Shown: positions 1-5,275 of the stretch, one piece after another
How the letters are laid out: each line of letters starts with the position of its first letter
Position numbering within the stretch: the stretch's first letter is position 1
Notes under the pieces: model-generated
Database searches by the model: none
What the model was told of the DNA's origin: nothing
Seen by the model: the letters and a program-made list of their open reading frames with translations, nothing else
NCBI GenBank assembly: GCA_021812735.1
Contig: JAKAMV010000601.1
Span: 1 to 6,519 of the forward strand
Direction of reading: 5' to 3'
Origin: Chloroflexota bacterium
GTDB lineage: Bacteria > Chloroflexota > Limnocylindria > Limnocylindrales > CSP1-4
Length of the DNA stretch: 6,519 nt
Program-made: the position numbers and the translations under genes

Positions 1-255
1 CAGCAGCTCTTCGGCGATGGCCTCGGCGAGGGCCTCGATGAGGTTGAACCGCGTTGATTCCACGATCTGGCGGCAGACGTCCAACACGCGCCCGTAGTCC
101 ACGGTGAGCGCGAGGTCGTCGGACATGCCCGCAGGCTGGAGGTTGAGCGCCAGCTCCACGTCCACCTCGAACGGCTGCGGTGTTACCTGCTCCTCGGGGT
201 AGACGCCGTGCGTGCCCTCGAAGACCATCCCCTCGATCAGGATCCGATCGCTCAT
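1..255 (-). CDS. folB: Dihydroneopterin aldolase, N-terminal 85 residues (cut by left edge)
   Basis: FolB converts 7,8-dihydroneopterin to 6-hydroxymethyl-7,8-dihydropterin and glycolaldehyde in folate synthesis; the family is cytosolic and usually octameric. I translated the reverse strand from the ATG at 255. The protein begins MSDRILIEGMVFEGTHGVYP and shows the family signatures: GTHGVYPEEQ with Glu21/Glu22, FEVDVEL near 29-35, TVDYG with Tyr54, and FNLIEALAE with Glu74. These correspond to the pterin-binding residues known for the family. The family is about 120 residues long, so roughly 35 C-terminal residues, including the expected catalytic lysine, lie beyond base 1. Its ATG overlaps the folP stop codon (ATGA, 252-255), so it is probably translated from the same mRNA. 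A hairpin sits directly upstream of the start. The neighbours folP and folC support the call. Confidence 0.93.
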   Translation of the reverse strand, partial: MSDRILIEGMVFEGTHGVYPEEQVTPQPFEVDVELALNLQPAGMSDDLALTVDYGRVLDVCRQIVESTRFNLIEALAEAIAEELL

Positions 256-1298
256 CTGGGCGATTCCGCCCAGCTGTCCGGCCGCCAGTCGCGGACGACG
301 GCATCGGCGATGCGGGCAGCGCGCACGTTCTCCCGCACGTCGTGGACGCGAATGATGTCGGCGGCGCCGGCCGCGATGCCAAGGACGGCTGTCGCGGCGG
401 TGGCCTCGACCCGCTGGTCCGGGGGCAGGTCCAGCACCTTGCCCAGGGTGGACTTGCGCGATGTGCCCAGCAGGATGGGCCGGCCCAGCACGCGCAGCGA
501 GCCGAGGCCTGCCAGGAGGGCGAGGTTGTGGTCGGGCGTCTTGCCAAAGCCGAAGCCCGGGTCCACGATCACCCGGTCCCACGGCACGCCCGCGTCCAGC
601 GCCCGCTCGATCGCCCGCCACAGGTCGGTCACCACTTCCGCCAGGAGGTCCCGATAGCGCGGCTCGCTGCGGTTGTGCATCAGAACGATCGGAACGCCCA
701 GCTCGGCGGCCGCGCCGACCATCGCCGGCTCGTCGGCCACGCCCCAGACGTCGTTGAGCAGGTGCGCGCCCGCGGCCACCGCCGCGGCCGCAACGCCGGG
801 GCTGGTGGTGTCGATCGAGATCGGCGTGCCGGGCAGGGCCGCCGCGACCGCGCGGATGACCGGGATGACTCGGGCGGTCTCCTCCTCGGGGCGCAGCGGC
901 GTGTGGCCGGGACGCGATGAGGCCCCGCCGATGTCGAGGATGTCGGCGCCATCCTCGACCATCTGGCGCGCCCGGCCCACGGCCGCCTCGACGGGGTCGG
1001 GGACGGGATCGCCAGGCGCCGCCAGCAGGCCGTCGCCCGAGAACGAATCCGGCGTCACGTTGAGGATGCCCATGACGTACGTGCGCTGGCCCCAGGCGAA
1101 CGTGCGGGGGCCGATGACGAGCGGGGCGGGGGCGCCGGGCAGGCCGGGCGACGCGTCGGGCGGGAGCGCGAACGAGGGCGTGGCCGCGCCGCCGCCCAGG
1201 TCGGGACGCGCCTCGACGACGCTCCGCCCCAAGGGAAGGTCGCGGTCGGCGGGTCCGGGCGGGCGGCGGGACGGCTGAGGGCCGCGGTCGTGGGTCAT
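252..1298 (-). CDS. folP: Dihydropteroate synthase with N-terminal extension
   Basis: FolP condenses 6-hydroxymethyl-dihydropterin diphosphate with p-aminobenzoate to give dihydropteroate and is the sulfonamide target. The 348-residue product has the TIM-barrel motifs in order: MGILNVTPDSFSGDG (76-90), DILDIGGASSRPG (119-131), SIDT (161-164), LLNDVWG (180-186), VLMH (205-208), DPGFGFGKTPDHN (247-259), LLGTSRKS (276-283) and IRVHDV (316-321). The usual ligand residues Asn80, Asp163, Asn182, Asp247, Lys282, Arg317 and His319 are all present. About 65 Pro/Arg/Ala-rich residues precede the barrel, so the protein is longer than the usual 270-290. No other ATG, GTG or TTG start lies in frame close to the barrel, and the ATG at 1298 overlaps the folC stop (ATGA), which supports this start. 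In the sulfa loop the common STRPG reads SSRPG. Confidence 0.96.
   Translation of the reverse strand: MTHDRGPQPSRRPPGPADRDLPLGRSVVEARPDLGGGAATPSFALPPDASPGLPGAPAPLVIGPRTFAWGQRTYVMGILNVTPDSFSGDGLLAAPGDPVPDPVEAAVGRARQMVEDGADILDIGGASSRPGHTPLRPEEETARVIPVIRAVAAALPGTPISIDTTSPGVAAAAVAAGAHLLNDVWGVADEPAMVGAAAELGVPIVLMHNRSEPRYRDLLAEVVTDLWRAIERALDAGVPWDRVIVDPGFGFGKTPDHNLALLAGLGSLRVLGRPILLGTSRKSTLGKVLDLPPDQRVEATAATAVLGIAAGAADIIRVHDVRENVRAARIADAVVRDWRPDSWAESPR
256..273 (-). promoter_or_regulatory. Hairpin directly before the folB start codon
   Basis: A perfect 7-bp stem with a 4-base loop (plus strand CTGGGCG-ATTC-CGCCCAG) lies in the last codons of folP and ends on the base before the folB ATG (255). In the mRNA the only Shine-Dalgarno-like stretch (GGGCGGAA) falls in the 5' arm and loop, so the fold would hide it until a ribosome finishing folP melts the stem. 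This would couple folB translation to folP. Confidence 0.4.
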
Positions 1299-2668
1299 GC
1301 CGCCACCGGGTCCCTGAGCAGGGGGTCGTCCACGAGCCGCGACCGCACGACCCCGACGAGGTGCAGCGAGCCCGCCACCACCACCGGCCCGTCACCCAGC
1401 GCCAGCACGTCGTCCAGTGCCGCCTCCGGGCTGGGCGCCGTGCGCACGGCCAGCCCGGGGACCCCGGCGCGCGACCAGGCCGCGGCGAGTGCATCGGGCG
1501 CGAGGGCTCGCGGAAGGGCGGGGGCGGTGCAGACAACCGTCGCTCCTCGCACGGCCTCCGACCGGGCGATCTCGGCGATCGTCCCGGCCACGTCCTTGTC
1601 GGCCATCGCGGCCCACACCAGCGCCAGCGGCGTCGGCGGTGTCGCGGTCCCGCCGGCCAGCAGCGGCCGCAGGTCGTCCAGCGCAACAGCGAGTGCGGCC
1701 GCCCCGGCGGGGTTGTGCGCCCCATCGAGCAGCACCTCGCGGGTCCCGGCGCCGCGCGGGTTCGGCATGTCGAGCAACTCGAGGCGCCCCGGCCAACGGG
1801 CCTCGCGATACCCGCGACGGCGGGCGCCGTCGGGGACCGTCGCGATCCCCGCCACGCCGAGCGCGTCGAGCAGCGCGTCAGCCACCGAGGCGTTCGCCGC
1901 CTGGTGCCGGCCACGCAGCCCAATCTCCGCGGCGCCGAGGCGCGGCAGGTCCACGGTCAGCGTGTCGCGCGTCCAGCCGAGCACCGGCGCCGGCGGGGCA
2001 ACCGTCACAGGCACGCCGAGCCGGCCGCAGCGGCGCCGGAGGATCGTCAGCGCCTCGCCTTCGGCTCCCGTCACCGCGACGTCGCCGCGCTTGACAATCT
2101 GCGCCTTCTCGCGGGCGATGGCGCCGATCGTCGGCCCGAGGTACTCGGTGTGGTCGAGCGCCACGTTCGTCAGCGCGGCCACGCCGCCGTCCCAAGCGTT
2201 CGTCGCATCGAGCCGGCCGCCCAGGCCCACCTCGACGAGCGCGAGGTCGAGGCGGCTCGCCGCGAAGTGGCGGAACATCGCCGCCGTCAGGAGTTCGAAC
2301 TCGGTGGCCCGGCCGAGGCCCCGCGTCGCGTCGTCGGCGACCGCTATAACGGCCGTCACCAGCTGTGCGAAGTCGTCTGCGGGGATCGGCCGGCCGTCCA
2401 CCACGATCCGCTCGCGGTACGTCACCAAGTGCGGCTTGGGCGTCTCGCCGACGCGATACCCGGCGGCGCGCAAGGCAGAGCCCGCGAGCGCGATGACGCT
2501 GCCCTTCCCATTCGTGCCGGCCACCAGCGCGCCGCGCACGCTCGCCTGCGGGTCGCCCATGGCGCTCAGCAGCGCGCGGACTCGGCCCAGGCCCAACCGG
2601 ATGCCGAAGCGGCCTCGTGCCTCGAGGGCGGCGAGGGCCTCCCCGTACGTAAGGTCGTCACTGCCCAT
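1295..2668 (-). CDS. folC: Bifunctional folylpolyglutamate synthase / dihydrofolate synthase
   Basis: FolC adds glutamate to dihydropteroate and/or to tetrahydrofolates, using ATP; it is a cytosolic Mur-ligase-like enzyme. The 457-residue product has the P-loop GTNGKGS (51-57), an omega-loop region TPKPHLVTYRERI (76-88), EFELLTAAMF (123-132), EVGLGGRLDATN (146-157), TNVALDHTEYLG (167-178), REKAQIVK (186-193) with the conserved lysine at 188, LLDGAHNPAG (313-322) and a C-terminal GSLHLVG (433-439). The length is normal for the family. I chose the ATG at 2668 because the typical N-terminus (LTYGEALAALE) follows at once and an AGG lies about seven bases upstream. A GTG at 2695 would add nine residues and overlap the upstream stop codon (GTGA), so that start cannot be excluded. 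The stop overlaps the folP start. The usual TSPHL reads PKPHL here. Confidence 0.95.
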   Translation of the reverse strand: MGSDDLTYGEALAALEARGRFGIRLGLGRVRALLSAMGDPQASVRGALVAGTNGKGSVIALAGSALRAAGYRVGETPKPHLVTYRERIVVDGRPIPADDFAQLVTAVIAVADDATRGLGRATEFELLTAAMFRHFAASRLDLALVEVGLGGRLDATNAWDGGVAALTNVALDHTEYLGPTIGAIAREKAQIVKRGDVAVTGAEGEALTILRRRCGRLGVPVTVAPPAPVLGWTRDTLTVDLPRLGAAEIGLRGRHQAANASVADALLDALGVAGIATVPDGARRRGYREARWPGRLELLDMPNPRGAGTREVLLDGAHNPAGAAALAVALDDLRPLLAGGTATPPTPLALVWAAMADKDVAGTIAEIARSEAVRGATVVCTAPALPRALAPDALAAAWSRAGVPGLAVRTAPSPEAALDDVLALGDGPVVVAGSLHLVGVVRSRLVDDPLLRDPVAA

Positions 2669-2691
2669 TCCCCGGCCTGCTCGTCCTGTGC

Positions 2692-2964
2692 TCACTCCCG
2701 GGTCAGCTCGTCCTCGTAGAAGACGCACTGGTTGAACCTGGGCGTGAGACACACGTCGTTGACGTAGCCCTCGTCGAGGTGGACGCCGCCTCGCAGCTGG
2801 CAGCGCGACACGTTGGCCGGCTGCCGCAGCAGGCCCTTGAGCAGGTGGGGGGCCTGGATCGGGATGGCCCCCCGCGAGCCGGTCATGAAGAAGTGCGGGC
2901 AGACGTTCCGGCGGAGGCTCGGCAGCCCGAAGCCGGTCCGAGTTGGCGACAACGATGCCCTCAT
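2692..2964 (-). CDS. Short four-cysteine protein of unknown function, first gene of the fol cluster
   Basis: I do not recognise a named family. The 90-residue product (start at ATG 2964) has four cysteines at 22, 55, 72 and 80, spaced C-x32-C-x16-C-x7-C. They sit in the contexts NVCPHFF, VSRCQL, NDVCLTP and FNQCVFYEDE. This pattern resembles, from memory, short Cys domains in Chloroflexota and Actinomycetota proteins that read CP...C...CL...CP, and it suggests binding of a metal or Fe-S cluster. There is no signal peptide or membrane helix. The stop (TGA 2694-2692) overlaps a possible GTG start for folC, and the folC ATG is only 23 bases further on, so the two genes are almost certainly co-transcribed. 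The start is uncertain: an in-frame ATG at 2994 (100 residues) has AAGG six bases upstream. Sequence further 5' in this frame is Pro/Ala-rich and looks non-coding. The composition of the Cys-containing part argues for a real gene. Confidence 0.6.
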   Translation of the reverse strand: MRASLSPTRTGFGLPSLRRNVCPHFFMTGSRGAIPIQAPHLLKGLLRQPANVSRCQLRGGVHLDEGYVNDVCLTPRFNQCVFYEDELTRE

Positions 2965-3210
2965 TCCGGGCGGCGGCACCAGGGCTGCGGCCATGGTGGG
3001 CCTTGGGGGCGGTCCGGCCGGCCGGCCCATCGGGAGCCGGGCGGCGGCGCGCGGCGGGAGGGGCGGGAATGGGCGACGGGAGAACGGCGCCGGTCCCGGC
3101 GCTGGCGGGACGGAGCTCGCCCCCTCGGAAGGGGTCGCGGACGCGATCGAAGGACGCATGTGCGCACGGGCGATTGGCCCGTGGCTCCACGCGCCACGAT
3201 CGCTTGGGGC

Positions 3211-3225
3211 CGGCCGCGTCGGCCG
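3211..3225. repeat. Inverted repeat CGGCCG-CGT-CGGCCG
   Basis: This is a perfect 6-bp stem with a 3-base spacer in the divergent region, three bases before the GTCACGTGAC palindrome. CGGCCG is itself palindromic, so the two copies are also direct repeats. It could form a hairpin on either strand or act as a protein site. In DNA this rich in G and C, chance is a real alternative. Confidence 0.3.
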
Positions 3226-3228
3226 CCG

Positions 3229-3238
3229 GTCACGTGAC
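3229..3238. promoter_or_regulatory. 10-bp perfect palindrome GTCACGTGAC, candidate operator
   Basis: A perfect 10-bp palindrome with a CACGTG core lies between the divergently transcribed fol cluster and the Ig-domain gene. Dimeric repressors often bind sites of this form, but I cannot assign a regulator. The symmetry does not extend beyond ten bases. The call rests only on symmetry and position. Confidence 0.25.
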
Positions 3239-3365
3239 TCCAACCCTGTCCCTCATCCCTTGCGCGGGCTCGACCTCCCCCGTGCTCTGCGCAGTTCGCA
3301 GCGTACCACCGCGGGTTGCGCAGGCGGCAGGCCCACCCGCGCCGCGATCTGGGTGACCCGCTTCG

Positions 3366-3374
3366 TGCGACAAT
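3366..3374 (+). promoter_or_regulatory. Extended -10 promoter element of the Ig-domain gene (leaderless)
   Basis: The sequence reads TGC-GACAAT. This is a perfect TGn extension followed by a hexamer matching TATAAT at four of six positions. Seven bases separate it from the ATG at 3382, which places the transcription start on or next to the start codon and implies a leaderless mRNA. No good -35 box is found 16-18 bases upstream (GATCTG or similar), which an extended -10 element can tolerate. Confidence 0.4.
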
Positions 3375-3381
3375 CGACGCG

Positions 3382-4593
3382 ATGGAAGCCCGGCGTGGGG
3401 GCCGGCCCTCGCAGGTCCGCCCCCGACCCTCGTCCCCCGGTCCGACGCGCGGCCGCCTGCGTCCCGGGACGCCATCACCCAGCCGCCTCTCGCGACATCA
3501 CGACCTCAAGCGCCGCGGCGGGCTGCCGCTCCCGGTCAAGCTGACGATGGCCGGCGGCATCCTGGTCCTCGGGTGGCTGTGCCTGATGATCGGCCTCGGC
3601 GTCATCGGGCCAGCGGTCTCGTCACTCGTCGGAAGCTTCGGCCAGATGGTCGGCTCGATGATCCACATCACGGGCTCGCCCAGCCCCGGTGCCAGTGGCG
3701 TGGCGAGCGATGCGCCGGTGATCGACCCGCCCGACCAGCCCACCACCAACGTCGCGAGCGCGGACCTCACGGTGCGCCTCCCAACCGCGATCGTCGGCTT
3801 GAGCGGCTACTCGTGCCGGCTGTATGTCACACTCCCCAACGCCCAGCCGGCGCTCGTCGCCGAGGCGCCGGTGAAGGGAACCTCGACGCTCGTGTTTCCG
3901 TCGCTGACCCTGGCCAAGGGCCTCAACACGTTCACCGCCACCATCTCGGCGCCGGGAGGCATCGAGAGCGCCGCGTCGCAGCCGGTGACGATCACGCTCG
4001 ATGTGACCAGACCCAAGATCACGATCACCTCGCCCAAGGACGGCGCCTCGGTCGCTGGGACGTCCGTCACGGTCAAGGGGAAGACGCAGCCCGCGAGCGA
4101 GGTCCAGATCAAGGACGACGCGAACAACGCCACGGCCACGGCCACCGCCGACGACACGGGCCTGTTCTCGATCCCCATCACGATCGCCTCGGGCCCGAAC
4201 GGCCTGACCGTCACGGTCACCGATCCGGCCGGCAACGGGAACACAGCCCAGATCACCGTGACGCGCGGGTCCGGCAAGCTGGGGGTGAGGCTCTCGAGCA
4301 CGGTCTACACCTTCGACCGCAAGCGGCTTCCCACCAGCGTGACCTTCACGGCGGTGGTGATCGGCGCCGATGGGCGGCCCGTGTCCGGCGCAACCGCGCT
4401 GTTCACGGTGACCGTGCCTCAGGTCCAGCCGTTCGTCTCCGCGCTGATCCCGACCAACGCAAGCGGCAGGGCGACGTACACGGTGGCGATCCCGAAGGGG
4501 ACGATGACCGGCCTCGGGGTCGCTGACGTGCTCATCACGATGCCCAATGGGACCCAGACCACGACGGACCACGTGGCGCTCCAGGTCCAGTAG
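3382..4593 (+). CDS. Single-pass membrane protein with about three extracellular Ig-like domains
   Basis: No specific function is recognised. The 403-residue product starts with about 50 Arg/Pro-rich residues, then a hydrophobic helix (about 53-76, LTMAGGILVLGWLCLMIGLG), so it should sit with its N-terminus inside and its C-terminus outside. The outer part is beta-rich and Thr/Val-rich. A first domain lies at about 113-209. A typical bacterial Ig-like domain follows at about 211-294 (PKITITSPKDGASVAGTSV ... DPAGNGNTAQITV). A third, at about 300-403, resembles the Big_1/invasin-type fold (TFTAVVIGADGRPVSGATA ... NASGRATYTVAI). The only cysteines are C67, in the membrane helix, and C145. I chose the ATG at 3382 because a -10 element ends seven bases upstream. 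An in-frame ATG at 3316 would add 22 residues but lies upstream of that promoter. An adhesive, cell-wall or scaffolding role is inference only. Confidence 0.82.
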   Translation: MEARRGGRPSQVRPRPSSPGPTRGRLRPGTPSPSRLSRHHDLKRRGGLPLPVKLTMAGGILVLGWLCLMIGLGVIGPAVSSLVGSFGQMVGSMIHITGSPSPGASGVASDAPVIDPPDQPTTNVASADLTVRLPTAIVGLSGYSCRLYVTLPNAQPALVAEAPVKGTSTLVFPSLTLAKGLNTFTATISAPGGIESAASQPVTITLDVTRPKITITSPKDGASVAGTSVTVKGKTQPASEVQIKDDANNATATATADDTGLFSIPITIASGPNGLTVTVTDPAGNGNTAQITVTRGSGKLGVRLSSTVYTFDRKRLPTSVTFTAVVIGADGRPVSGATALFTVTVPQVQPFVSALIPTNASGRATYTVAIPKGTMTGLGVADVLITMPNGTQTTTDHVALQVQ

Positions 4594-4664
4594 CCGGGAA
4601 GCCCGAGGCAGGTCGCTCCGCCGCCGGCCGTCCTCGTTGTTGCGCACGGCGCGAAGCCGACCGA

Positions 4665-4682
4665 GTCGAACCGGCGTTCGAC
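4665..4682. promoter_or_regulatory. Candidate LexA (SOS) box upstream of the zinc-ribbon gene
   Basis: A perfect inverted repeat GTCGAAC-CGGC-GTTCGAC contains TCGAAC-N4-GTTCGA (4666-4681), which is the mycobacterial SOS-box consensus and fits the Gram-positive CGAAC-N4-GTTCG form. It ends 16 bases before the putative -35 box and about 52 bases before the predicted transcription start at 4734, a position from which LexA could act. Alternatively it could be a hairpin at the 3' end of the upstream Ig-domain transcript: the stem is 7 bp with a 4-base loop, but no T-run follows, which makes a classical terminator less likely. Confidence 0.4.
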
Positions 4683-4698
4683 CCTTGCGGAAATGCCA

Positions 4699-4727
4699 TC
4701 GACAGCCGCCGTCGGCGCAGCTACGAT
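4699..4727 (+). promoter_or_regulatory. Sigma-70-type promoter of the zinc-ribbon gene (leaderless)
   Basis: The -35 box TCGACA (4699-4704, five of six to TTGACA) and the -10 box TACGAT (4722-4727, four of six to TATAAT, with the key TA and T kept) are separated by exactly 17 bases. Six bases separate the -10 box from the ATG at 4734, so transcription should begin on or next to the start codon and no ribosome binding site is expected. Confidence 0.5.
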
Positions 4728-4733
4728 CTGCGT

Positions 4734-5147
4734 ATGCCGCTCTGGCGTTGCCCGCACTGCGCCACTCCGCAGCCGGAGAGCTCGCGCTGCTGGCTCTGCC
4801 GACGGTCCACCACCACCTGCTGCGCCTGCCGGCACTACCAGCGCGGCGTGGCGGGGGGTCTGGGGCTGTGCGGGAAGAGCTCGCAACGCTTGGCGCTGCG
4901 GGGGACGGAGGTGCGCCCGTGCTGGGAGGCCATGGCTGCGACGGGCGGCGCGCCGTCAGTGCGCGACTCAGGCGCCGCCACGACTCGCGGCCGCGCCGAC
5001 CCGGAGGAACGGCCGCGACGAACGTTCGTTCCCGTTGACGAGCTTCGGGCCGGGCCTGGCCCTGTCTCGGGGTCGGCCACGAGCGTGCCCCCGGGCGGCG
5101 CGTCGACACCGGCCCGCTGGTCCCTCTGGGGCGACCACGAAGCCTGA
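4734..5147 (+). CDS. Small zinc-ribbon / Cys-rich protein of unknown function
   Basis: No named family is recognised. The 137-residue product has a cysteine-rich first half. CPHC (6-9) pairs with CWLC (19-22) in a classic zinc-ribbon arrangement. A second cluster follows: Cys29, Cys30, Cys32, His34, Cys46 (GLCGK) and Cys63 (VRPCWEA). These may bind a second metal. Residues from about 68 on are Arg/Gly/Pro/Ala-rich and look disordered, apart from a short RRTFVPVDEL segment. There is no signal peptide or membrane helix, so the protein should be cytosolic. A well-spaced promoter ends six bases before the ATG, which supports this start. A possible LexA box lies further upstream. It runs towards the kinase gene. 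Shadow frames exist in this region, but the paired Cys motifs and the promoter favour this one. Nucleic-acid binding or metal-dependent structure is plausible but unproven. Confidence 0.7.
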   Translation: MPLWRCPHCATPQPESSRCWLCRRSTTTCCACRHYQRGVAGGLGLCGKSSQRLALRGTEVRPCWEAMAATGGAPSVRDSGAATTRGRADPEERPRRTFVPVDELRAGPGPVSGSATSVPPGGASTPARWSLWGDHEA

Positions 5148-5187
5148 GCCGCCAGGTCCCAGGCCCACGACCCGGCCTAACTGCGGG

Positions 5188-5211
5188 CGGTGCGGACGGT
5201 GTCCGCCACCG
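5188..5211. terminator. Hairpin between convergent genes, possible bidirectional terminator
   Basis: CGGTGCGGAC and GTCCG-C-CACCG pair as a 10-bp GC-rich stem with one bulged C and a 3-base loop. It lies in the 128-base gap between the zinc-ribbon stop (5147) and the kinase stop (5276), the expected place for a shared terminator. There is no T-tract on either side, so it is not a classical intrinsic terminator. High-GC bacteria often have such tract-less hairpins. Confidence 0.35.
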
Positions 5212-5275
5212 TGACGACGCCGGCCTCGGTGTCCGATGCGGTCGCTGTGGCCCTCATCCGTCGGCCGATCGCGCG

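Larger units (their letters stand above)
2965..3381. other. Divergent intergenic region, no confident gene
   Basis: About 400 bp separate the minus-strand fol cluster from the plus-strand Ig-domain gene. Reading frames cross this stretch on both strands, but their products are Pro/Arg/Ala/Gly-rich without motifs, as expected for GC-rich DNA with few stop codons. I see no tRNA and no clear sigma-70 promoter for the fol cluster. Visible structure consists of CCGG repeated three times (3014-3025), an inverted repeat CGGCCG-CGT-CGGCCG (3211-3225), a 10-bp palindrome (3229-3238) and, at the right end, an extended -10 element for the next gene. The fol promoter and the 5' untranslated region should lie here. 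Confidence 0.6.

Noticed and set aside
180..920. Long plus-strand reading frames opposite folP and folC (also 673-1278, 1290-2735 and 1361-2719)
   Set aside because: They are antisense shadows of clearly recognised enzymes. Their products are Arg/Ala/Ser/Pro-rich with no domain, as expected in DNA of this GC content.
2692..3243. Long form (183 residues) of the Cys-rich protein starting near 3243, and a 631-residue form of FolC starting near 3190
   Set aside because: The added N-terminal parts are Pro/Arg/Ala-rich with no motifs and overlap each other in different frames. FolC and the Cys domain are both complete without them.
3300..3305. TACGCT on the minus strand as a -10 box for the fol cluster
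   Set aside because: It has no matching -35 box at 16-18 bp, and it would leave an untranslated leader of over 300 bases. Too weak to call.
3235..3320. Possible tRNA remnant (TTGGAGTC-like bases on the minus strand) in the intergenic gap
   Set aside because: No cloverleaf with acceptor, anticodon and T arms could be built on either strand.
5018..5029. 12-bp perfect palindrome ACGAACGTTCGT, resembling a second LexA site
   Set aside because: The two half-sites touch with no 4-base spacer, and it lies inside codons of the RTFVP segment of the zinc-ribbon gene. Coincidence is more likely.
3622..5109. 495-residue minus-strand frame across the Ig-domain and zinc-ribbon genes
   Set aside because: It is Arg-rich with no motif, and it crosses two plus-strand genes that have promoters and recognisable domains.
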